From positions 210,875-257,242 of the forward strand of contig NZSL01000012.1 of assembly GCA_002696735.1 (NCBI GenBank): DNA of 46,368 bases, given 5' to 3'. The stretch comes from Methylophaga sp. (GTDB lineage Bacteria; Pseudomonadota; Gammaproteobacteria; Nitrosococcales; Methylophagaceae). Below, one piece after another: positions 36,829 to 45,620 of the stretch. The position numbers and the translations under genes are program-made. How positions within the stretch are numbered: the first letter of the stretch is position 1; each line of letters begins with the position of its first letter. The notes beneath the pieces were generated by a model that had not been told where the DNA came from, made no database searches, and was given only the letters and a program-made list of their open reading frames with translations.

Positions 36829-37331
36829 TGGCAATCTCACAAGAAAATAATCAAGCACTGAAAAATCCATGGGTCTTAGGTTTTCTCGCTTTTTTGTGCA
36901 CGTTTGTCACGATGAATATCATATTTATCTACCTGGCATTTAAGTCGCCACCAAATCTGGTCGTCGATAATTACTATGAGCGAGGCAAGGCTTACGCTGA
37001 GAAAGATATGCAGCTTGAACAGGAAAATAAGCTCGGCTGGAGCGGGGTTATTATGGTTCCGGCAAATAACCGGGTCAATCAGCGTCAGGCTTATGAAGTG
37101 CTGATCCAAGGAAAAAATTCTACAACTGTAGAATTGGATTCTGTCAGCTTATTCGCTTATCGCCCTTCAGATCAGCGTGAAGATTTTTCGGTTGAAATGA
37201 ATCCTATTGGTCTGGGACGTTATGGCGCGGATATTGAGTTTGGCTTGCCAGGTAACTGGGACATAATAGTTGAAGCCAAACGTGGAGATGATGAGTTTCT
37301 GATCACCCGCAGAATTTATATTGATCCTTAA
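36825..37331 (+). CDS. ccoH: cbb3 oxidase assembly protein CcoH (FixH family)
   Basis: This 168-residue protein has one N-terminal membrane helix (about residues 16-38, NPWVLGFLAFLCTFVTMNII) followed by a conserved DNYYERGKAYAE element. The beta-rich periplasmic part that follows is typical of FixH. The family is needed for stable cbb3 oxidase and interacts with the copper-delivery proteins. Two ATG codons (36825 and 36828) are possible; the first overlaps the ccoG stop as ATGA. The copper-ATPase gene ccoI follows after 25 bases. The length and order match other gammaproteobacterial ccoGHIS clusters. Confidence 0.9.
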   Translation: MMAISQENNQALKNPWVLGFLAFLCTFVTMNIIFIYLAFKSPPNLVVDNYYERGKAYAEKDMQLEQENKLGWSGVIMVPANNRVNQRQAYEVLIQGKNSTTVELDSVSLFAYRPSDQREDFSVEMNPIGLGRYGADIEFGLPGNWDIIVEAKRGDDEFLITRRIYIDP

Positions 37332-37356
37332 TTATTTAAAAGCAAGTTGATAGTTT

Positions 37357-39813
37357 TTGTCTGAATCTGCCGCGCAAACTAAAAAAAGCGAATGTTTTCA
37401 TTGTGGATTAATTGTCAAAAATCCCGGTGAATTTACTGCACAAATAAATTCCCTTCCACATGACTTTTGTTGTCATGGCTGCAAAATGGCATGCCAGACA
37501 ATCTACGCAGCGGGACTACAGGGTTTTTATAATAAAACGCCAGAAGGCGAATCACTTGCCCCCCCGCCTGAAACAGCTAATGATTTTCATGCCTATGATA
37601 TTGATGAAATTCAGGCAGATTATGTTGATGATCTAGGCGATAAACGCACCATTTACCTGTTAATCGAGGGGATACACTGTGCTGCCTGCGTTTGGTTAAT
37701 TGAACATGCACTGCATAAATTACCGGGTGTGTTGGAGGCAGATGTAAATTTGACAGCAAAACGCTGTCGAATTCGCTGGGATAATCGCGAAACTTCCTTA
37801 TCGATTTTAATGCAACATTTAGCCAAGCTTGGTTATGCAGCTGTTCCTTTCGACCCTGAAACCGCAGAGGGAGCACTGGCTAAACGACATCGTGGTCTTG
37901 TCTATCGAATGGCTTTTGCCGGTTTTGCCATGATGAACCTGATGTGGGTTTCCATCGCATTGTATTCCGGTGCAGCAGAAGACGAGTTCCGCAATCTGTT
38001 TCATTGGGTGGGCTTTTTTATTGCCACACCAACATTGCTTTATTCAGGTTATCCATTTTTTCGCAATTCAATAAGTGGATTACGCAGCCGTTATCTGACC
38101 ATGGATTTACCGATTGCTATCGGTGCTACTGCAACCTATATTTACTCAACGTATATCACCTTCACTGGATCGTTAGATGGCGAAGTCTTCTTTGATACGG
38201 TAGTGAATTTTATCTTTGTGATTCTTATTGGCCGATATTTGGAAGCGCTTTCCAAGCGGAACGCGCTATCCGCAACGCGGCGCATGCTGGAGTTACAACC
38301 GAAACTGGCAACCCTAATTGAAGCGGGTGTCCAGAAAACAGTGCCTATCCGTTCGGTAAAAGCAGGGGATTTGGTGCTGGTCCGACCCGGTGAGAATATA
38401 CCAGTCGATGGCATTGTGACCGAGGGTGAAAGTGCCGTCGATGAATCAATGTTGACTGGCGAATCACAACCGATTCGCAAACAACCTGACGATTCCGTAG
38501 TGGCCGGCAGTATTAATGGGGAAGGCGCTTTTGTTGTCAGAGCAAAACATGTGTTACGCCATACTGCTCTGGCAAAAATCATTGCGCTGATGGATGAGGC
38601 GCAAACCTCTAAAGCGCCTATTCAAACGCTGGCAGACAAAATCGTTCCCTGGTTTGTGGTAATTACCTTGACTCTTGCTACGTTGACCTTTATGTATTGG
38701 GTGGGAAGTGATTTTGAAAAAGCATTATTGGCTGCAGCCTCGGTATTAGTAGTGACCTGTCCCTGCGCTTTTGGCATGGCAACCCCAATGTCGATTGCGG
38801 TTGCCAGTGGTGTGGGGGCTAGCAATGGTATTTTGATCAAACAAGGTATTGCATTAGAGAAGTTATCCAGTGTGACTCATTATGTGTTTGATAAAACAGG
38901 CACATTGACTGAAGGTAAATTAAGGCTGGTTAAACGGTTCACCGCGGAAGGCATTTCCCCACAAACGGTCCTACAGATTGCGGCGTCAGCAGAGCAACAG
39001 TCCGAACACGGCATTGCAAAAACCATTATCTCAGCCGCTCACCAAGAGAATCTGCCTATATTGGAGATTTCCGGGTTTAATGCTTCTCCGGGAAGAGGGG
39101 TGGAAGCGGATATTGAGGGACAGAAAATTCTGGTAGGTACGGCGGAATGGATGACGCTGCATGATATAAAGCTAAATGGCGAATGGCAATCACAGGTCAA
39201 TCAGCTGGAACAACAAGGGATCAGCGGTGTATTTGTGGCGCGTGAACAAAAACTGATAGGCATTTTAGGCTTATTCGATACGTTACGAGATGACGCAAAA
39301 AACGTGATTGCTGATATGTTGGCGCAGGGGCTTAAAGTCACTGTATTAAGTGGTGATCGTCAACTGGTAGTGGATTCGGTTACCGCAGATTTAGGCAATA
39401 TCCAGCGGTTGGCCGAAGTATTGCCTGCTGAGAAACGGCAGGTGATTCAGAGATTACAGCAACAAGGCGATTTTGTTGCAATGGTGGGTGATGGCATTAA
39501 TGATTCACCCGCATTAATTCAGGCTGATGTGGGTATAGCTCTGGCTTCGGGGACCGATGTCTCTATTGAAAGTGCCGATATTATCCTATCGCATAATCAA
39601 CTGAGTCAGGTCGCTTTGGCAAGGCAGTTGGCTGCCCGGACATTACGCACCATTCGGCAGAATATTGTATTATCCATAAGTTATAACGTGATTATGGTCC
39701 CATTAGCTATGATGGCCTTAGTCAGTCCCTTACTGGCAGCAATCACGATGCCGATTAGTTCGTTACTTGTCATTGGTAATGCTGCCAGGATTAGTCGAAT
39801 AGTAAAGAGGTAG
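37357..39813 (+). CDS. ccoI: Copper-transporting P-type ATPase for cbb3 assembly (CcoI/FixI)
   Basis: This 818-residue inner-membrane P1B-ATPase exports copper to the periplasm for oxidase maturation. The N-terminus has a cysteine-rich metal-binding element (CFHCGL and FCCHGCKMACQ), then a heavy-metal domain with CAAC near residues 108-111. After the first helices come the actuator TGES (in LTGESQPIRK), the transmembrane CPC in VVTCPCAFGMATP (about 467-475), the phosphorylated Asp in DKTGTLTEG (about 512) and GDGINDSPAL near 710. The only usable start is TTG at 37357, just after an in-frame stop, and its ribosome-binding site is poor; expression may rely on coupling to ccoH. CcoI-type pumps serve assembly rather than resistance. 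Confidence 0.95.
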   Translation: MSESAAQTKKSECFHCGLIVKNPGEFTAQINSLPHDFCCHGCKMACQTIYAAGLQGFYNKTPEGESLAPPPETANDFHAYDIDEIQADYVDDLGDKRTIYLLIEGIHCAACVWLIEHALHKLPGVLEADVNLTAKRCRIRWDNRETSLSILMQHLAKLGYAAVPFDPETAEGALAKRHRGLVYRMAFAGFAMMNLMWVSIALYSGAAEDEFRNLFHWVGFFIATPTLLYSGYPFFRNSISGLRSRYLTMDLPIAIGATATYIYSTYITFTGSLDGEVFFDTVVNFIFVILIGRYLEALSKRNALSATRRMLELQPKLATLIEAGVQKTVPIRSVKAGDLVLVRPGENIPVDGIVTEGESAVDESMLTGESQPIRKQPDDSVVAGSINGEGAFVVRAKHVLRHTALAKIIALMDEAQTSKAPIQTLADKIVPWFVVITLTLATLTFMYWVGSDFEKALLAAASVLVVTCPCAFGMATPMSIAVASGVGASNGILIKQGIALEKLSSVTHYVFDKTGTLTEGKLRLVKRFTAEGISPQTVLQIAASAEQQSEHGIAKTIISAAHQENLPILEISGFNASPGRGVEADIEGQKILVGTAEWMTLHDIKLNGEWQSQVNQLEQQGISGVFVAREQKLIGILGLFDTLRDDAKNVIADMLAQGLKVTVLSGDRQLVVDSVTADLGNIQRLAEVLPAEKRQVIQRLQQQGDFVAMVGDGINDSPALIQADVGIALASGTDVSIESADIILSHNQLSQVALARQLAARTLRTIRQNIVLSISYNVIMVPLAMMALVSPLLAAITMPISSLLVIGNAARISRIVKR

Positions 39814-39816
39814 GCT

Positions 39817-40023
39817 ATGGAAGTCATTTATGGACTTTTACCCGGTATGTTATTGCTGGGCCTGGTGGGTGTTGCAGTGTTTTTCTGGGCTGTTCGAAGT
39901 GGTCAGTACGACGATATGGATGGCGCCGCTAACCGGGTATTGATGGATGATGATAACGATCCTGAAGAGCTCGAAGCGGACGAAGAACCACAAGTAAAGA
40001 ATGAAGCCCGCAAGGATGAATAG
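39817..40023 (+). CDS. ccoS: cbb3 oxidase maturation protein CcoS
   Basis: This 68-residue protein has one membrane helix at about residues 5-27 (PGMLLLGLVGVAVFFWAV), then RSGQYDDMDG, the CcoS signature, and a long acidic tail. CcoS is required for insertion of heme b and copper into CcoN in Rhodobacter. The ATG follows the ccoI stop by three bases and has AGAGG seven bases upstream. Its last 23 bases overlap the start of the binding-protein gene that follows, so the downstream pair is joined to the assembly operon. Confidence 0.92.
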   Translation: MEVIYGLLPGMLLLGLVGVAVFFWAVRSGQYDDMDGAANRVLMDDDNDPEELEADEEPQVKNEARKDE

Positions 40024-41179
40024 GCTTGTTATTCTGTGTTGCGTTGGCCTTTTGCTGACGAAAAACGTCCTGGCTGAAAATATACATGTTGGCATGAGTA
40101 GTGCTTTGACTGGTCCACTAGCTGAAATGGGATTGTCAATGCAAGCCGGAATAAACGCTTTTTTTTCCAAAGTAAATGATCAGGGAGGCATTCAGGGCAA
40201 TCGTATTGAACTATTGGCACTGGATGACTCCTACGAACCAGTTCTGGCAGCCTCTAATATGCGGCAGCTTATTACTGAGCATAATGTCGTGGCGGTACTG
40301 GGTAATGTTGGAACACCAACGGCAGTTGTCAGTGTTCCGATTGCGGAACAATCTCAGGTTGCTTTGGTCGGTGCATTTTCCGGCGGTGAAGTGCTAAGGC
40401 GAGATCCCCCTAGTCGTTATATCATTAATATTCGGCCGGGATATCGACAGGAAGTCGCAACGTTGATTTACGGTTTATTGAATGCGGGCATTCAAGCCGA
40501 TGAGATCGCTTTTTTTACGCAGCAGGATAGTTATGGCAATGCGGTATATCAGTCAGCTGCGCTGGCCTTGCAAGCCAAAGGGTTTTATCGGGCGGAGTAC
40601 CTGCCCCATGCCTATTATTCTCGCAATACAATGAATGTCGAAAGTGCTGTTGCGACGATTCTCAAAGCAAAAAAAACACCCAAAGTTATTCTGATGGCTG
40701 GCAGTTATGCCCCATCGGCCAAGTTTATAAAACTATTGCATGCAGATAAGCCGGACATGTGGTTTGTGAATGTGTCATTTGTCGGTAGCCATGTACTGGA
40801 GCAATCTCTTAAAGGGATTGATGCAAATGTTGTGGTCAGTCAGGTTGTGCCGGAAGTCGATGCGGATCTGCCGATCGTCAATGAATATCGGCAGGCTTTG
40901 GCGCAATATGATAAAAACTTGCAGCCCAATACGGTCTCTCTGGAAGGCTACATCGTGGCAAAAGTATTTTGCCAGGCATTAAAACGTATTGATGGTCCAG
41001 TAACACGACAGTCAGTTGTTGATGCTCTTTATGATCTGGAGGATTGGGATATTGGTCTGGAGACCCAGAGCAGTTTTGCCAGTAATACCTCTGCTGTAGG
41101 CAACAAAGTCTGGCTCAGCAAACTTGAAAACGGTTCGTTTAGATCCTTTGAATGGCGTGACTTTGAGTTACCACAGTAG
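40001..41179 (+). CDS. Periplasmic type I substrate-binding protein (branched-chain amino acid/amide type)
   Basis: This 392-residue exported protein has a signal peptide ending at about residue 25 (LTKNVLA). The mature part is a two-lobed Leu/Ile/Val-type binding fold with IHVGMSSALTGPLAEMG at its start and NDQGGIQGNRIELLALDD. EHNVVAVLGNVGTPTA forms part of the ligand cleft, and TVSLEGYIVAKVF lies near the C-terminus. No ABC permease or ATPase gene is nearby. Instead, a membrane GGDEF-EAL sensor follows 15-25 bases downstream, suggesting that the loaded protein docks to that sensor, by analogy with TorT and TorS. ATG codons at 40001 and 40016 are both possible; either overlaps ccoS. The ligand is unknown; amino acids, amides or short organic acids are typical. 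Confidence 0.85.
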   Translation: MKPARMNRLVILCCVGLLLTKNVLAENIHVGMSSALTGPLAEMGLSMQAGINAFFSKVNDQGGIQGNRIELLALDDSYEPVLAASNMRQLITEHNVVAVLGNVGTPTAVVSVPIAEQSQVALVGAFSGGEVLRRDPPSRYIINIRPGYRQEVATLIYGLLNAGIQADEIAFFTQQDSYGNAVYQSAALALQAKGFYRAEYLPHAYYSRNTMNVESAVATILKAKKTPKVILMAGSYAPSAKFIKLLHADKPDMWFVNVSFVGSHVLEQSLKGIDANVVVSQVVPEVDADLPIVNEYRQALAQYDKNLQPNTVSLEGYIVAKVFCQALKRIDGPVTRQSVVDALYDLEDWDIGLETQSSFASNTSAVGNKVWLSKLENGSFRSFEWRDFELPQ

Positions 41180-41203
41180 CTTCATCTACAGGATGTGAGC
41201 AAA

Positions 41204-44200
41204 ATGAACAGGGAAAATATGTTTAAAAACTGGAGCATCCGTGCACTGCTGCACTTCTGGGCAGTCATTACCGTATTGATGGTATTGCTAATGGCGGCAA
41301 TAGCCATGTTCAGCCATCATCATTACACCAAAAATCAACTCCAGCTTACCGAACAAGTGTTTCCGCTGGTAGATAATGCTCGACAAATTACGACCAGCGC
41401 GGCCGCCTTTATTACCAGGCAGAAGCAGATTATCAGTGCCCAAAATGCTGATGAACTTGCCAGTGTTGCTAAACGAGCGCCGCTTGAGGCTGAATTCGAA
41501 CAAACCTGGCAACGTTTACTGGTAAGTATGCAGGAGCTGGAAATTTCACCAGAGCTCACCACTGTTTTAACTGATTATTATCAACAGTTTCTCGAAACTG
41601 ATAGTCAGTTACTGCAGCAAATGCAGGTTCAGCACCAATTATCTGAACAGCTTGAACAACGTACCGAAAGTGTGTCCTTGCTGGGAGAAGAAATTCAGGA
41701 AATTGCCGAAGCGATTACCGGCAAAATTGATTTGACCCTGACCAGACAAATCCAGTCCTTACGTCCTCCTGCATTAGTTGAACAGTCTGATACAACTACG
41801 TTAATTGATAATTACAGTGCCGTAGAACGAAGCAGCTATTCTTTGATGCTGAATGTGTTGCGTATCAGTATGTTAAGTCAGAAAATTCGTGAAACACAAA
41901 ATCAGGATTTGCTGCTGAGTATCAGGGAAAACGATATTAGGGAACAAGAGGCGATGTTGCGTAATGCTATTTTGGTAATCAAGCAGCATCTACAAAATTA
42001 CCCTGATTTGATGCTACAGGCCGATAGATTACAACAACAGATTGATAGCTTTATTCACTTGGTAGTAGACAATGATAATTCGGTTTATCAATTGCGTATC
42101 CGACAAATAGAGGCATATGAACAATCCCAAATCGTGCAACAGCAGGGGTTGGATATATTGGAAATATTGATGCTGAATCTGAATAACCTTTCCGCCAGAG
42201 TAGGGGAGCAGGGGCTGGTCAGAACGCAGGCCTCAGCCGCACTGGCCAAGACAGCCAAATGGTGGATGATTATAAGTTGTTTGATTATTTCGTTAGGTAT
42301 TACCGGTTTTGTACTCACCATGACAGCACGTATTAATCAGCCGATGCAACGCTTACGTAAAGCGATGCATTCCTTGTCTGCTCAGAATTTTGATACCCGG
42401 ATGCCAACAGATAATGGTCAAAGTGAATTTAACTTACTTGCCAATGACTTTAATGTTTTTGCTGCGCAAACCCAGAGTCTGATTGAGACACTGGATGAGA
42501 CCAGACACTCACTGGAGGTGCGGGAAACACGGATTCGTGCCATTCTTAATGGTGTTCCGGAAGCTATTCTGGCGCTTCAGGCCGATGGAACAATCAGTTC
42601 CTGTAATCCGGCAGCAGAAAAAATATTAAAGGCCAGTGAAAGCCAATTGGCTGGCCAGAAAATATTGCAGTTCTTTGCACAAACGGAATCGATTCACTCG
42701 CTTGGTGATATTGAGCAGCTGCAAAAAGACAATCGTGAGTTTGAGGGTTTGAACTGGTTTGGTGAGTCATTTTCCATGTGGGTCTCGCTCAGTCCTTTAT
42801 CAGAGTTTGATGATGATATCTGGGTTTGCGTGATATCGGATATCAGCTCATGGAAAAGAACCAAACTGGCATTAGTCCAAACCAGTAATGAATTAAATGC
42901 CATTCTTGAAAATGCCATGGTAGGTATTGCTTTTATCAAGAATCGCCAGATTATTCGTGTAAATAATAAATTCGAACAATTGTTTCTGTTTTCCCGAGAG
43001 GATATTGAAGGCAAAAGCACTTTATGTCTGCATCCCAGCGAAGAAGCTTTTGAACGCTTTGGCGAACAGGCTTACAGCACATTGTCTGAAGCAGAAAACT
43101 TTGAAGCTCAAGTTGAAATGATCCGTGCTAATGGCGAGAAATTCTGGTGTGCAGTCGCCGGTCAGGTAATTGATCCGGTCAATCCAGCAGAGGGATCCAT
43201 CTGGCTGTATGAAGATGTGACTCATCAACGTCAGAATGAAGAGCGACTGACTAGATTAGCCAGCAGCGATATTCTGACTGGTTTACCTAACCGAGGTGTA
43301 TTTAAAGATCGCCTTGAACATGCCATACACAAAGCCAAACGACAAAATGGTCGACTTGCCGTGTTCTTTCTCGACTTGGATCATTTCAAACATATCAACG
43401 ATTCATTGGGCCATAAAGCCGGAGACATCTTGTTGTGCGAAGTGGCACGGCGCATCCGTTCCTGTGTCAGGGACAGCGATACGGTTGCGAGATTAGGTGG
43501 GGATGAATTTACCGTTATTCTGGAAGATATCACCTCAGCTCAGTATGTCGGCAGAGTGGCTGAAAAAATTCTCAGCACGACAGCTTTGCCATATATGTTG
43601 GATAACATTGAAGTGAATATCAGTCCGAGTATCGGGATAAGCTTATATCCTGCAGACGGACGCGATGTCGATATGCTGGTGCGTAATGCCGATGCAGCGA
43701 TGTACTACGCCAAGGGGAGTGGTCGTAATAATTTTCAGTTCTATTCCTCAGAAATGAATGCCCAGGCATCACAGCGACTGGCAATGGAAACCGGTTTGCG
43801 TCGTGCAGTTGAATTGCAGGAGTTTTATCTGCAGTTTCAACCGCAGATTGATCTGGAAACGGGCCGGGTGGCAGGTGCCGAGGTGTTATTACGTTGGCAT
43901 ACAGAGCAATGGGGAGATGTTTCACCAGCGATTTTTGTACCCGTGTTAGAAGATACCGGTCTGATAAGTACGGTAGGAGAATGGGTGTTAAGAAAAACCT
44001 GTGAAGCGTACATGGCAAACCAGCAATATTTGCCCGATGACTTTTTAATGGCAGTCAATCTTTCGGGCCGTCAATTTAAAGGCAATTTACTGGTCAACTT
44101 TATTCGCAATCTGCTGGAACAAACCGGAATGCCTGCCAAAAATCTGGAATTGGAGATTACCGAAAGTCTGTTAATGGAAAACACTGAGCAAGCTGTTCAG

Positions 44201-44560
44201 ACCTTACGAGAATTGAGTTTGCTTGGTATTACCCTGGCCATTGACGACTTTGGCACCGGCTATTCGTCGTTGTCATATTTGAAGCAGTTCCCGCTCAATG
44301 TGCTAAAGATCGACCGAACTTTCGTTCGCGATGTGACAGAAGACAGTGATGACGCGGCTATCGTAAATGCCATTCTGGCCATGTCGAACAGTCTGGCCTT
44401 GGAAGTTGTAGCTGAAGGCGTTGAGACTGCAGAGCAGCTGGCATTTTTACGTAAGAGTCAGTGCAAACGGGCACAAGGGTTTTATTTCAGCAAGGCCATC
44501 GACCTGAGCGACCTTATGGATTATATAAAACTAACTGATCAGGATGAGCGGGCCGTATAA
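41204..44560 (+). CDS. Membrane sensor with HAMP, two PAS, GGDEF and EAL domains
   Basis: This inner-membrane protein of about 1118 residues makes and/or degrades cyclic di-GMP. One helix lies at about 14-35. A mostly helical periplasmic sensor of about 315 residues follows, then a second helix at about 352-374 and a HAMP linker. Two PAS domains start at about 440 and 560. The GGDEF domain is intact (RLGGDEF near 765). The EAL domain has EVLLRW near 893 in place of EALLRW, and its metal-binding and catalytic motifs remain (NLSGRQF, ELEITES, DDFGTGYSS, EGVE). Both activities are therefore possible. Start codons at 41195 (GTG), 41204 and 41219 are candidates; AGGA ten bases before 41204 is acceptable. 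The periplasmic domain likely contacts the binding protein encoded just upstream. Confidence 0.9.
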   Translation: MNRENMFKNWSIRALLHFWAVITVLMVLLMAAIAMFSHHHYTKNQLQLTEQVFPLVDNARQITTSAAAFITRQKQIISAQNADELASVAKRAPLEAEFEQTWQRLLVSMQELEISPELTTVLTDYYQQFLETDSQLLQQMQVQHQLSEQLEQRTESVSLLGEEIQEIAEAITGKIDLTLTRQIQSLRPPALVEQSDTTTLIDNYSAVERSSYSLMLNVLRISMLSQKIRETQNQDLLLSIRENDIREQEAMLRNAILVIKQHLQNYPDLMLQADRLQQQIDSFIHLVVDNDNSVYQLRIRQIEAYEQSQIVQQQGLDILEILMLNLNNLSARVGEQGLVRTQASAALAKTAKWWMIISCLIISLGITGFVLTMTARINQPMQRLRKAMHSLSAQNFDTRMPTDNGQSEFNLLANDFNVFAAQTQSLIETLDETRHSLEVRETRIRAILNGVPEAILALQADGTISSCNPAAEKILKASESQLAGQKILQFFAQTESIHSLGDIEQLQKDNREFEGLNWFGESFSMWVSLSPLSEFDDDIWVCVISDISSWKRTKLALVQTSNELNAILENAMVGIAFIKNRQIIRVNNKFEQLFLFSREDIEGKSTLCLHPSEEAFERFGEQAYSTLSEAENFEAQVEMIRANGEKFWCAVAGQVIDPVNPAEGSIWLYEDVTHQRQNEERLTRLASSDILTGLPNRGVFKDRLEHAIHKAKRQNGRLAVFFLDLDHFKHINDSLGHKAGDILLCEVARRIRSCVRDSDTVARLGGDEFTVILEDITSAQYVGRVAEKILSTTALPYMLDNIEVNISPSIGISLYPADGRDVDMLVRNADAAMYYAKGSGRNNFQFYSSEMNAQASQRLAMETGLRRAVELQEFYLQFQPQIDLETGRVAGAEVLLRWHTEQWGDVSPAIFVPVLEDTGLISTVGEWVLRKTCEAYMANQQYLPDDFLMAVNLSGRQFKGNLLVNFIRNLLEQTGMPAKNLELEITESLLMENTEQAVQTLRELSLLGITLAIDDFGTGYSSLSYLKQFPLNVLKIDRTFVRDVTEDSDDAAIVNAILAMSNSLALEVVAEGVETAEQLAFLRKSQCKRAQGFYFSKAIDLSDLMDYIKLTDQDERAV

Positions 44561-45165
44561 GTCAACATTGGACGTTCTTCAGGGTGAAGTCGGATAGTGA
44601 GACCAATATTCGGGTAATGCCAGATTTGTGCCGGACTTTCTTCTGCTTCATTCTGAATTTGTTCGGGTTCTCCAAAACGCGTGTGTACCATTTCCTCATC
44701 GAGACGTACTGAAGGAATATAAGTAAGCACTATTGCCGGAGCAGCTAATAAAGCCTGCTTATCATCAAAAGCAGGATCATAGCGCCGAGCTCCACTGGGT
44801 TGGAGTTTTGCCGAAACCGCTCTTGCCGCCATCGCTTGTAATTTCTCTTCAGGAAGCTGAAGATTAAGGACAGTACGTGCTGAGAGTCCACCAAGATTAA
44901 TGGATTCAAAAAATACTTCAGCAGAAATATCGTCGTTTTCAGAAATAAAAAGAGCCGCTTCCCCGGCTTCACGCCATAACTGTTGAATTTCCCCGTAAGT
45001 AGTGGTGCCTAAGTGCACACCCATCACTTGAATTTGGTTATCAGGCATCACCGTCACTTCCCAAGGTTTGGGGGCGGTGGGTTGTGGAGAGGGGACCAGC
45101 ATTAATGCAGCAATCGCAATAATGACTAAAGTCGTACCAAGTAAAAATTTGAGCAATATACGCAT
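44539..45165 (-). CDS. Membrane-anchored protein of unknown function, linked to dtd
   Basis: This 208-residue protein begins with a hydrophobic segment (about residues 5-24, LKFLLGTTLVIIAIAALML) that may be a signal anchor, then a Pro-rich stretch. A periplasmic domain with VMGVHLGTTTYGEIQQLW and a C-terminal RFGEPEQI...IWHYPNIGLTI follows. I recognise no characterised family; a similar conserved hypothetical gene sits beside dtd and pip in Pseudomonas, as I recall. The gene follows dtd by 11 bases and is probably its co-transcribed partner. Its 3' end overlaps the 3' end of the convergent GGDEF-EAL gene by 22 bases, so the two transcripts must run into each other. Confidence 0.7.
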   Translation of the reverse strand: MRILLKFLLGTTLVIIAIAALMLVPSPQPTAPKPWEVTVMPDNQIQVMGVHLGTTTYGEIQQLWREAGEAALFISENDDISAEVFFESINLGGLSARTVLNLQLPEEKLQAMAARAVSAKLQPSGARRYDPAFDDKQALLAAPAIVLTYIPSVRLDEEMVHTRFGEPEQIQNEAEESPAQIWHYPNIGLTIRLHPEERPMLTYTARSS

Positions 45166-45176
45166 AAATATCCGAA

Positions 45177-45620
45177 TTAGTTAACTTGTAACCAGAAAGT
45201 GACTGGCCCGTCATTGGTCAGTGAAACCTGCATATCAGCAGCAAATTGTCCGGCTTCAACCGTGACAGTTTGCAGCCGTGCCTGTGCCAGCAGATAATCA
45301 AACAATTGTTTGCCCTGTTCGGGCGGTGCAGCAGGCGTGAAACTGGGGCGATTGCCTTTACGGGTATCAGCGGGCAAGGTAAATTGCGGTACCAGCAGTA
45401 AATCACCTTTTATATCGAGCAAGCTTAAATTCATTTTGTCGTCGGCATCGCTGAATACTCGATAGTTTAAAATGCGTTTTAACAATCTGTCAGCAACAGC
45501 TATCGTGTCGGTTTTTTCTATACCAATCAATACCAGCAAACCCTGGCCGATTTGAGCAATGGTTTGATTTTCATTGATAGTGACATCCGCCTGACTGACA
45601 CGTTGTAGCAATGCAATCAT
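45177..45620 (-). CDS. dtd: D-aminoacyl-tRNA deacylase
   Basis: This 147-residue cytoplasmic dimeric enzyme removes D-amino acids (and mischarged Gly) from tRNA, protecting translation. It begins [15 protein letters not shown] and has the two active-site signatures of DTD: the SQ-type loop, seen here as [19 protein letters not shown], and the C-terminal GP motif [11 protein letters not shown]. The length is typical (145-150). The ATG overlaps the stop of pip by four bases (ATGA), so pip and dtd are translated together, with the unknown membrane protein third. Confidence 0.95.
   Translation of the reverse strand: MIALLQRVSQADVTINENQTIAQIGQGLLVLIGIEKTDTIAVADRLLKRILNYRVFSDADDKMNLSLLDIKGDLLLVPQFTLPADTRKGNRPSFTPAAPPEQGKQLFDYLLAQARLQTVTVEAGQFAADMQVSLTNDGPVTFWLQVN

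Noticed and set aside
43620-44018. 132-residue antisense frame within the EAL-coding part
   Set aside because: Shadow frame; the sense strand encodes intact GGDEF-EAL motifs throughout.
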